In this document: positions 5,015-10,829 of the stretch, one piece after another | Numbering within the stretch: position 1 is the stretch's first letter | How the letters are laid out: each line of letters begins with the position of its first letter | Source of the DNA: Tannerellaceae bacterium | GTDB lineage: Bacteria; Bacteroidota; Bacteroidia; Bacteroidales; Tannerellaceae | Assembly: GCA_031279915.1 (NCBI GenBank) | Contig: JAITHO010000194.1 | Location: 1 to 10,829 of the forward strand | Direction of reading: 5' to 3' | DNA length: 10,829 nt | Translations under genes and position numbers: made by a program | The notes under the pieces: generated by a model | Database searches by the model: none | The model's input: the letters and a program-made list of their open reading frames with translations, nothing else | Told to the model about the DNA's origin: nothing

Positions 5015-7861
5015 ATGATGAAACCATTCCTATGTCAAATAGCCTCGCGATTTTATGAGGAATATGGCGCTGATCTGGGTAAGATGGCGTTTATATTTCC
5101 GAATAGGCGATCGGGGCTATTTTTCCATAAGTATCTTGCTGAGGCGGCGGGGAAGCCATTGTTCTCGCCTGCCGTTTTTACGATCAATAACTTATTTGTT
5201 CAGCTGAGCGGTAAGCAATCGGCCGACCGTATAGGCATGCTCTTTACATTATATAATATATATGTAAGGCTATGCGATTGGGAGGAGAGTTTCGATGAGT
5301 TTGTTTACTGGGGGGAGATGCTGCTGAATGATTTTGATGACGTGGATAAATACATGGCAGATGTGCGCATGTTATTTGGCAACGTGACTGATCTTAAGGA
5401 CATCGATCTCGGATACGATTACCTAAGCGAGAAGCAGATCGCTGCCATACGATCGTTCTGGACTTCCTTCAATCCTAAGAGCTCTAACGCTAGCCGGCAG
5501 AACTTCCAATCTGTTTGGCAGATCCTCTATCCCTTGTATGTTGAGTTTCGGAACTGTTTGGCGGCTGAGGGGAAGGGGTATGAGGGGATGATCTTCCGCG
5601 AGGTGGCGGAAAGCCTCGACCGTGATGATGATAGCATCCGGCTGCCGGAATACGATCGTTGGGTATTCGTGGGACTCAATGGGCTGTCGGTGGCTGAGGA
5701 GAAGCTCTTGTCCTTCTTCAAGCGCCGAGGGCTGGGCGATTTCTATTGGGATTATGCTTCCCCAAAGGTGATGGATCTCGACAACAAGGCTTCCTTCTTT
5801 GCCGCATCCAACTTGCGACGCTTTCCCTCGAGCTTTGAGCTTCCGGACGACTCCGATTTGCCTGCACCCTGCATTGACGTCATCGGGATTCCGTCGGCCA
5901 TCGGCCAGGCGCGGCAGGTTTATTCCATACTCGACGAGCTGGCCCGAAAGGGAGAGATGTCGGAGGCCGACGCTCTGCAAACGGCAGTGATCCTGCCTGA
6001 TGAGCATCTGCTGCTGCCTGTGCTCAATGCTATACCGGAAGAGCTTTCTAGCATCAACGTTACGATGGGCTATCCCCCAACCGGAACGCCTGTTGCGGCG
6101 CTGATGGACTTCATAACATCGCTCCAGAAGAACATGCGATACGCCGACGGCTTGCCTGTGTTCTACCTGCGCGACGTCCTCGCACTGCTCAATCATCGGT
6201 ACATAGCCGCTACTGATGCCGAGAAAATTGCGGCCTTAGCCCGCGAGCTTACGATGAACAAACGCATGCTCGTGACGGCTGCATCTCTGGGCACAACCGA
6301 CTTCCTCGCCAAGCTATTCACCCCTATCCTCGAGATTGACCAGGCCTCGGAGTATCTGATCGGCATACTTTCAGACCTTAATCATTGCGCCATTGAGCTG
6401 GAGCAGGAGTTCATCGCCCACTACTTACGCACCCTCAACCGTATGCGCGACCTGATGCAGCAATGCCCCGTCAGCATGAACATCACCACCTACTTCCGAC
6501 TCCTCAAGCGCATGACCGCATTGATAGCCATACCTTTCGAGGGTGAACCTTTGGCCGGATTGCAAATCATGGGAATACTCGAGACACGGGCGCTTGACTT
6601 CCAGCGAATCATCATACTATCCATGAACGAAGGCATCTTCCCGCAAAAACGCGCTGCATCGTCCTTCATCCCATATAGCCTCCGACGCGGATTCGGATTG
6701 CCCACCTACGAGCATCAAGACAGCATCCGAGCTTATCATTTCTACCGCCTCATCCATCGCGCCAGGCACATCACCCTCATGTACGACTTGCGCAACACAG
6801 GGCTTAACTCCGGCGAAATGAGCCGCTTCATACATCAACTGCGCTACCACTACGGCATGCCGATCCAAACAAAATGGGTGGTATATAACCCTGCATCATC
6901 CAGCCGGCGTAATATCATCATCCACAAAAATAACAGCCTGATGCAGAAGCTCGAAAGATACCGCCCGGGAGGCGACCGCAGTATCTCGGCAAGCGCCCTC
7001 AATACCTGGCTCAACTGCCCGCTGCAGTTCTACTTCAGCGTAATCGAAGGGCTTAAGGAGGAAAAAGAAATTTCAGACGCGGTAGAGAGCAACGAGTTCG
7101 GGAGCATACTCCACGGCGTCATGGAGGATCTGTACCAGCCTCTCTGCAACCAGCTTGTCACAGCCGAACGGCTGCACATCATCCGACAAAACTCGGCGGA
7201 CATAAGCGAGAGCATTCGCCGTAACTTCCTAACCGTTAGATACCGATTCGACTCCGGCCGGCCACTCGTTGGGCAGGATTACCTTGCCGGCGAGATGATC
7301 CGCAAGTACGTTGATAAAATTTTGGAAACCGATGCCCGCCTCTTTGCGCCCTTCCGTTACATACGCTCAGAGATGCGCGTTGGCAGCACGATCGCCCTCC
7401 CCGACGGGTCGCAGGTGCAGATCACCGGCATCATCGACCGCATCGACGAGCTGCAAGGACGCCTCCGAATTGTTGATTATAAAAGCGGGACGGACAAAAC
7501 CGACTTCAGCTCCATCGAGAGCCTTTTCGATTCTGCGGCAAGCGATCGTCGCAAAGCCGCCATGCAAGTTTGCATGTATGCACTTATGTACGAGAGCCTT
7601 CAGGGCGGCGGATCAATGCCTGTCGCTCCGGCCGTATATGCCATGCGCGAGCTTTTTTCGGCAGGTTTCGACCCCTACCTCCGCATCGGCTCGGGGCACG
7701 GGAAGGAGCGCATCGACGATATTCGCCCCCTGCTTCCAGCCTTCGAGCGGTCGCTAGCCGAATGTTTGCAGGGCATCTTCAGCCCCGACCTTCCCTTCGC
7801 CCCCGCGCCTCAGTCGAAAGCCTGCTCGTGGTGCGCCTTTCGCGAGATGTGCAACCCCTGA
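5015..7861 (+). CDS. AddB-like Fe-S PD-(D/E)XK nuclease with inactivated helicase fold
   Basis: This 948-aa protein fits the AddB-like family (COG3893, inactivated superfamily I helicase) that works with an AddA/RecB-type helicase in resection of double-strand breaks. The N-terminal segment K-M-A-F-I-F-P-N-R-R-S-G lacks the Walker A GxGKS/T, so it should not hydrolyse ATP there. The middle keeps helicase-like motifs such as G-I-L-E-T-R-A-L-D-F and M-N-E-G-I-F-P (about 520-543). The C-terminal nuclease shows H700, D808 in G-I-I-D-R-I-D, D821-Y-K823 and Q851. Four cysteines for an iron-sulfur staple are present: C668 (N-C-P-L-Q-F) and C937, C940, C946 (CX2CX5C). Length is normal for the family. 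ATG at 5015 is followed by a second ATG at 5018; either could be used. No addA-like gene is adjacent in the window: neighbours are a zeta cassette and a MITE-like element. Confidence 0.88.
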   Translation: MMKPFLCQIASRFYEEYGADLGKMAFIFPNRRSGLFFHKYLAEAAGKPLFSPAVFTINNLFVQLSGKQSADRIGMLFTLYNIYVRLCDWEESFDEFVYWGEMLLNDFDDVDKYMADVRMLFGNVTDLKDIDLGYDYLSEKQIAAIRSFWTSFNPKSSNASRQNFQSVWQILYPLYVEFRNCLAAEGKGYEGMIFREVAESLDRDDDSIRLPEYDRWVFVGLNGLSVAEEKLLSFFKRRGLGDFYWDYASPKVMDLDNKASFFAASNLRRFPSSFELPDDSDLPAPCIDVIGIPSAIGQARQVYSILDELARKGEMSEADALQTAVILPDEHLLLPVLNAIPEELSSINVTMGYPPTGTPVAALMDFITSLQKNMRYADGLPVFYLRDVLALLNHRYIAATDAEKIAALARELTMNKRMLVTAASLGTTDFLAKLFTPILEIDQASEYLIGILSDLNHCAIELEQEFIAHYLRTLNRMRDLMQQCPVSMNITTYFRLLKRMTALIAIPFEGEPLAGLQIMGILETRALDFQRIIILSMNEGIFPQKRAASSFIPYSLRRGFGLPTYEHQDSIRAYHFYRLIHRARHITLMYDLRNTGLNSGEMSRFIHQLRYHYGMPIQTKWVVYNPASSSRRNIIIHKNNSLMQKLERYRPGGDRSISASALNTWLNCPLQFYFSVIEGLKEEKEISDAVESNEFGSILHGVMEDLYQPLCNQLVTAERLHIIRQNSADISESIRRNFLTVRYRFDSGRPLVGQDYLAGEMIRKYVDKILETDARLFAPFRYIRSEMRVGSTIALPDGSQVQITGIIDRIDELQGRLRIVDYKSGTDKTDFSSIESLFDSAASDRRKAAMQVCMYALMYESLQGGGSMPVAPAVYAMRELFSAGFDPYLRIGSGHGKERIDDIRPLLPAFERSLAECLQGIFSPDLPFAPAPQSKACSWCAFREMCNP

Positions 7862-7890
7862 TTAGTTGTTGTCATCCCTACCCCTTCCGT

Positions 7891-8016
7891 CGGAAAACTC
7901 CGAATAATTAGATTTTTCTGCGTTACGCTACGTCAGCAAAATGCTCATTTACTAAAGTAAACTACGCTTTTGCTGCCATAGCAAGCCTTGAAAAATCTGA
8001 TTATTCGGAGTTTCCG
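7891..8016. mobile_element. MITE-like inverted-repeat element, 126 bp
   Basis: The ends CGGAAAACTCCGAATAATTA... (7891-7918) and its counterpart (7990-8016) are inverted repeats of 28 and 27 bases differing by one base and one single-base gap. Inside are nested pairs CAGCAAAA/TTTTGCTG (7934-7941 with 7968-7975) and TTTACT/AGTAAA (7948-7953 with 7956-7961), so the whole element can fold into one long hairpin. It has no room for a transposase. It lies between convergent genes, 29 bases after the AddB-like stop, and its right end supplies the last codons and the TAA of DUF6261 paralogue B. Target-site duplications are not obvious. It may be a dispersed repeat or a large bidirectional terminator. 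Confidence 0.65.
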
Positions 8017-9047
8017 TCGTTTATCTCGAGTGCTCGCTTCAAAAGATTCCTTAAACTTAGCGTCTTTCGGTTTTCGGCAGGCGCTTGAGGCGGCTTGTCT
8101 GGAGGCGCCGGCGTGGATTTGTTCTGCGGAGGCGGCTGATTTGTTGGCGGCGGGGTCGGATGATTCTGAGCCGGCGGCTGATTGGCGGGCGGCGGGGTTG
8201 GATGGTTCTGAGCCGGCGGCTGATTGGCGGGCGCCGGTTTGGGAGCTGTTGGGCTTGGGGCGGCTGCGGTTTGGGTTGCTTCGGAAGGCTTGCGTCGCGA
8301 GTGGGTGCGATGTGCATGCACTTTGCGTAGCTGGTCGATCAGTGAGTTGACGAACTCGGCGCTTTGCTCCATGGCCGTTTTAGTTGCCGACGCTTCTCCG
8401 CTGAGTTCCAGGTAGTGATGAATGGAGTTGATGGCTACGAGCAGCGCCATGAGGGCCATGTCGGCATCCATGCGCACGTCTGTTCGCTTGCCGAGGGCCT
8501 TGAGTTCTTCCATTGTTTGCAGCCTCTGCGTGTAGAGGGCGTCGAGTGCATTGTTGAGGGCTTCGAGCTTGACGAGCATGCTGTTAAGTCCGGGTATGCC
8601 GCCGATGTTCTGGGCGTTAGAGGTCTGATTAACGTTGCTGAGGAAGTTCCGGATGAAGGTTGTTTCCTCAAACAGGCTGCGTTCGGCTGCATCTTCGTAA
8701 GGTTTGAGGAGGAAGAGCAGGGCGTCGGCGGCATGCTTCAGGGCTGTGTCTTCATCTTCGGCATAGAATTTTAGCCGATGCCTCACTTCGCGAAAATATC
8801 GGTCGCGTGCTTTATCTGTTTCCGAAATTGCCTGTGTTTCCGGTGATGCTTTTGACATCTTGAACATTAGCGTTTCGTGGGTCACGGCCTTTTCGAAGTT
8901 CTCCCAAAGTGTTGCGACCAGCGCTATGCCCGATAGCGCTGGCTTCAGGCGTTCGACGATGTGGGTCATAAAGCCTGCATGCTCGCCGTCGTGCAGGTGG
9001 GAAAAGAAATACCGTAGTCTTGTGTTCACTAACATCTGTTTTTGCAT
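8001..9047 (-). CDS. DUF6261-type protein with proline-rich repeat tail (paralogue B)
   Basis: With the ATG at 9047 the protein has 348 residues. After a short start, R-L-R-Y-F-F-S-H-L-H-D-G-E-H-A-G-F-M-T resembles the DUF6261 opening (L-R-N-x-E-H-F-x-F-x-T); then come E-T-D-K-A-R-D-R-Y-F-R, a helix ending S-L-F-E-E-T-T, and L-D-A-L-Y-x-x-R. Residues about 255-326 form a proline-rich tail of 14-residue repeats (NQPPAQNHPTPPPA), followed by a basic-hydrophobic end (LRNLLKRALE). No signal peptide is seen; function is unknown. A longer frame to an ATG at 9104 exists, but that ATG lies just upstream of and in the TATCTTTG promoter box (9099-9092), so transcripts should start downstream of it; MLVN at 9035 is a second option. 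The last residues (DGNSE) and stop come from the inverted-repeat element. Paralogue A at 726-1646 has the same architecture. Confidence 0.75.
   Translation of the reverse strand: MQKQMLVNTRLRYFFSHLHDGEHAGFMTHIVERLKPALSGIALVATLWENFEKAVTHETLMFKMSKASPETQAISETDKARDRYFREVRHRLKFYAEDEDTALKHAADALLFLLKPYEDAAERSLFEETTFIRNFLSNVNQTSNAQNIGGIPGLNSMLVKLEALNNALDALYTQRLQTMEELKALGKRTDVRMDADMALMALLVAINSIHHYLELSGEASATKTAMEQSAEFVNSLIDQLRKVHAHRTHSRRKPSEATQTAAAPSPTAPKPAPANQPPAQNHPTPPPANQPPAQNHPTPPPTNQPPPQNKSTPAPPDKPPQAPAENRKTLSLRNLLKRALEINDGNSE
8089..8230 (-). repeat. 42-bp in-frame tandem repeat coding the Pro-rich tail of paralogue B
   Basis: GGCGGCTGAT recurs at 8131, 8173 and 8215, exactly 42 bases apart, and a decayed copy starts at 8089 (GGCGGCTTGT). 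Units at 8131 and 8173 are nearly identical over most of their length. Forty-two bases are 14 codons, so repeat number can vary in frame. Confidence 0.85.
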
Positions 9048-9091
9048 ATATCTGATGATGTGCCTCAATGGCTTGTTATTTTTTATGGCCG

Positions 9092-9121
9092 CAAAGATAA
9101 TCATTATATCCGCAGTGAAAA
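9092..9121 (-). promoter_or_regulatory. Promoter for DUF6261 paralogue B
   Basis: On the minus strand TATCTTTG (9099-9092) matches TAnnTTTG and is followed by CGGCC, a common continuation in Bacteroidales promoters. A T-run (9121-9118) lies 18 bases upstream in the -33 position, a weak match. Transcription would start near 9085-9088, downstream of the ATG at 9104, leaving a leader of about 40 bases before the ATG at 9047. Confidence 0.5.
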
Positions 9122-9458
9122 ATTATCTCCAAAGATATTTATCATCATATCCCTTACATTACTCCATCTCTAAAGATATACCTCATTGCATTACCCTGCA
9201 TTTCCTACATATAAATATATTCCTCATTATATTCCCCAATATTTCCTATATATAAAGATAAATATCTTCATTGCCATAGCTTGTTTGCGTCTGCAAAGAT
9301 AAGCCTCACTAATTCCGCAGCAATCTTTTATCTCTAATGATATTTATCTTTGATACCTATGCTTTGAATTGATTGAAAAGATAAACCTCATTGGTGCGAG
9401 CGAATATTTGGTTATAAAAAGATAAAGCTCAACAGAGCTATTTTTTTTAGTCTCCATT
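9093..9458. repeat. Degenerate array with 41-bp period upstream of paralogue B
   Basis: AAAGATA or a one-base variant occurs at 9093, 9131, 9172, 9213 (AAATATA), 9254, 9295, 9336 (AATGATA), 9377 and 9418. After the first, 38-bp interval, all seven spacings are exactly 41 bases. Two bases later many units have CCTCA (9172, 9213, 9295, 9377; GCTCA at 9418), often followed by TT; the other 25 bases vary, though units at 9131, 9172 and 9213 also resemble each other at their ends. Read on the minus strand each box is TATCTTT, like a -7 promoter element, and the first box is the promoter of paralogue B. Forty-one bases are close to four helical turns, which would put all boxes on one DNA face. The stretch 9105-9505 holds no credible gene. 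Confidence 0.75.
9426..9448 (+). terminator. Possible small intrinsic terminator at the distal end of the array, plus strand
   Basis: AGCTC, loop AACA, GAGCT (9426-9439), then A and eight T (9441-9448). The stem is only 5 bp, but the T-run is long and in the right place. A larger inverted repeat, AAGCTCAA (9425-9432) with TTGAGCTT (9457-9464), overlaps it and could compete. No plus-strand gene ends here. Confidence 0.35.
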
Positions 9459-9505
9459 GAGCTTCATATTTGTGGGTTGTAAATTTCAACTATTCTATAA
9501 ATATT

Positions 9506-9548
9506 GAGGCCTCAGAGTGCAGAATATATTTAGCACAGCTGAGGCCTC
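9506..9548 (-). terminator. Strong hairpin downstream of queF
   Basis: GAGGCCTCAG (9506-9515) pairs with CTGAGGCCTC (9539-9548), and GTGC (9517-9520) pairs with GCAC (9533-9536) inside, leaving a 12-base A/T loop. Each arm is itself palindromic (TGAGGCCTCA). It starts 28 bases after the queF stop, so it is likely the end of the fucosidase-queF transcript, although only an A/T-rich stretch and not a pure T-run follows it. A purine-rich tract (9551-9573) lies between. Confidence 0.5.
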
Positions 9549-9576
9549 GCCTGGAAAGAAAAAGAAAAAAGAGTTT

Positions 9577-10041
9577 TTATGTTCGTCGTATCTTGCTTTG
9601 GAAGAGTTGTTCTCGTGCGATGCGTTCGTAGATGGTGCCCGACTGTCCGTAGTTGCAGTAGGGGTGAATGCTGATGCCGCCGCGTGCTGTGAATAGTCCT
9701 TCGACTTCAATGTAGCGTGGGGCCATGAGTTCAACGAGGTCGTTGAGGATGATGTTGACGCAGTCTTCGTGAAATCCGCCGTGACTTCGGAAGCTAAATA
9801 GGTAGAGTTTCAGGCTTTTGCTTTCCACCATTTTGAGGTCGGGGATGTAGTCGACGAGGATGGTGGCGAAGTCGGGCTGTCCGGTGACTGGGCAGAGGCA
9901 TGTAAATTCTGGGCAGCAAAAGTGCACGCGGTAGTCGTGTCCGGGATGCGGGTTTGCGAATGTTTCCAGCAGTTGCGGGGAATATGTGTGCGGATATTGG
10001 GTGCCGGCGGCGCCGAGGCTATGCAGTTCGTCTTTTTGCAT
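9577..10041 (-). CDS. queF: QueF, NADPH-dependent 7-cyano-7-deazaguanine reductase
   Basis: QueF reduces the nitrile of preQ0 to the amine preQ1 with NADPH, a step in making queuosine for tRNA wobble positions, in the cytoplasm. The 154-aa length fits the single-domain (type I, Bacillus-like) form. The catalytic region C-P-V-T-G-Q-P-D-F places the thioimide-forming cysteine at C50 and the proton-relay aspartate at D57; the NADPH-binding family motif E-S-K-S-L-K-L-Y lies at 73-80, and H91-E92 bind substrate. Additional cysteines (C42, C43, C48) cluster before the active site. The start [10 protein letters not shown] at 10041 was chosen because it matches the family length; the frame stays open to 10236, but that part is antisense-like and basic. 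The gene lies 29 bases after the fucosidase stop on the same strand and has no clear promoter, so it may be read through from it. No other queuosine gene is in view. Confidence 0.93.
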   Translation of the reverse strand: MQKDELHSLGAAGTQYPHTYSPQLLETFANPHPGHDYRVHFCCPEFTCLCPVTGQPDFATILVDYIPDLKMVESKSLKLYLFSFRSHGGFHEDCVNIILNDLVELMAPRYIEVEGLFTARGGISIHPYCNYGQSGTIYERIAREQLFQSKIRRT

Positions 10042-10070
10042 GTTGTATATATATAATGTATAGGGCTGGG

Positions 10071-10829
10071 CTATTTTTTGGGGGAGGGTAGGGGGTCGAA
10101 GTATAGTTCGGCGGCGTTGATTAGGGGTGTGGCGAGGGCGTCGGTGATGTTGATGCGGAGTTTTTGTGCGGTTACGGGTTCGAATCTGAGGATTCGTTTG
10201 TATCCGATGGTTGTTCCGTTGGCGATGCTGTGCCATTGTTGGTTGCTGTCGAGGGCTTCGAGGCTGAATGCGGCGACGCGCTGTCCGAGCGGGATGTACT
10301 CTTGTATGAGTAGGCGGTTGAATGTTTGTGGCCGTTGGAGGTCGATGTCGATAGTGGCCGTGCGTGAGTTGTTGGTGGCGGCCCAGTAGCTGTGGTAGTT
10401 TCCGTCGGCTATGTTTGATGCTGCGAAGGCTTTGCCGCGTCGTGTTTGCTTGGAGGCGATGGCGGCTTCGGGGGTGAGTAGGTTATTGGCGAAGGCCTTG
10501 TCTCGGGCCTGTCGAAATTCCATAAGTCGGGCGGAATCAGTGGGGTGAATGCGTCCGCGTCGGTCGGGCGGCACGTTGAGCAGGAGGTTGGAGTTGCGCC
10601 CGAAGGAGGTGTAGTCGATGTCCATGAGCGCTTCTACGCTCTTGACTTGGCTGTCGGTGGAGGGGCTGTAGAACCATCCGGGGCGGATTGACACGTCGGT
10701 TTCGGCGGGGATCCAGCGCTGTCCGTAGCGGTTGCCCTGTTCGAGGGTGTCTCGTGGCGGCGATCCTAATCCAGGTTGGAAGCCGTCGGTGTTGAGTCGC
10801 GACCAGTTTGTTTCTCCGGCCACTCCGCG
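10071..10829 (-). CDS. GH29 alpha-L-fucosidase, C-terminal part (runs off the window)
   Basis: The frame is open from the right edge to a TAG at 10071, about 252 residues. It starts inside the catalytic barrel with [10 protein letters not shown] and carries [16 protein letters not shown], a strong GH29 signature, then [18 protein letters not shown]. The last 120 residues (from about A-S-K-Q-T-R-R-G-K) form a beta-sandwich of the F5/8 type C (CBM32-like) kind, with [10 protein letters not shown] as its typical opening. Such enzymes remove alpha-L-fucose from host glycans, usually in the periplasm or at the surface; the N-terminus with any signal peptide, and the nucleophile aspartate, lie outside the window. 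It is not a pseudogene as far as seen. queF follows 29 bp downstream, with no functional link apparent. Confidence 0.9.
   Translation of the reverse strand, partial: RGVAGETNWSRLNTDGFQPGLGSPPRDTLEQGNRYGQRWIPAETDVSIRPGWFYSPSTDSQVKSVEALMDIDYTSFGRNSNLLLNVPPDRRGRIHPTDSARLMEFRQARDKAFANNLLTPEAAIASKQTRRGKAFAASNIADGNYHSYWAATNNSRTATIDIDLQRPQTFNRLLIQEYIPLGQRVAAFSLEALDSNQQWHSIANGTTIGYKRILRFEPVTAQKLRINITDALATPLINAAELYFDPLPSPKK

Noticed and set aside
9048..9104. Longer start of paralogue B at 9104
   Set aside because: The TATCTTTG promoter box lies within the first codons, so the transcript should begin after this ATG.
9093..9458. CRISPR array
   Set aside because: The conserved part is only 7-16 bases and degenerate, units at 9131-9253 resemble each other over their whole length, and no cas gene is present.
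10042..10236. N-terminal extension of QueF to 10236
   Set aside because: The added residues are an Arg/His/Pro/Thr-rich string that overlaps the fucosidase C-terminus in another frame; the QueF family starts near MQKDELH.

Overview
The window looks like chromosomal DNA from a member of the Bacteroidales (phylum Bacteroidota). Four things point there: two proteins of the DUF6261 type, a family I know only from this group; repeated matches to the Bacteroidota promoter pattern (TTTG, 18-19 bases, TAnnTTTG) with no Shine-Dalgarno sites; an AddB-like inactivated helicase-nuclease; and a GH29 fucosidase of the gut/oral Bacteroidales kind. The genus cannot be fixed from the sequence alone.

Layout from left to right. 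(1) 1-492, minus: N-terminal part of a secreted GLUG/beta-helix-like surface protein, with its promoter. (2) 625-713: two palindromic hairpin repeats. (3) 726-1646, minus: DUF6261 paralogue A with a proline-rich repeat tail, preceded at 1728-1854 by a 42-bp tandem array. (4) 1906-2142, minus: promoter and strong intrinsic terminator about 200 nt apart with no credible ORF between, a candidate small RNA. (5) 2251-3999, plus: an unrecognised 201-aa protein 15 bp upstream of hemW, probably one operon. (6) 4039-4849, plus: a zeta-toxin-like kinase overlapping a 56-aa partner gene, with its own promoter and an inverted repeat over the -33 region; this looks like a toxin-antitoxin-type cassette. (7) 5015-7861, plus: AddB-like Fe-S nuclease. 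(8) 7891-8016: a 126-bp MITE-like inverted-repeat element between two convergent genes. (9) 8001-9047, minus: DUF6261 paralogue B, also with a proline-rich repeat tail. (10) 9093-9458: a degenerate array with exact 41-bp spacing over its last eight units, upstream of paralogue B. (11) 9577-10829, minus: GH29 alpha-L-fucosidase (C-terminal part) followed 29 bp later by queF.

The housekeeping genes (hemW, addB-like, queF) are unrelated in function. The unusual content lies around the two DUF6261 paralogues. Each has a C-terminal proline-rich tail built from in-frame DNA repeats (45 bp and 42 bp units) and each has a tandem array upstream (42 bp and 41 bp). The 41-bp array, in which every unit carries a minus-strand TATCTTT-like box at a spacing of four helical turns, and the orphan promoter/terminator pair at 1906-2142 are the two least explained signals. 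Everything here was read by eye; no database search or folding program was run.
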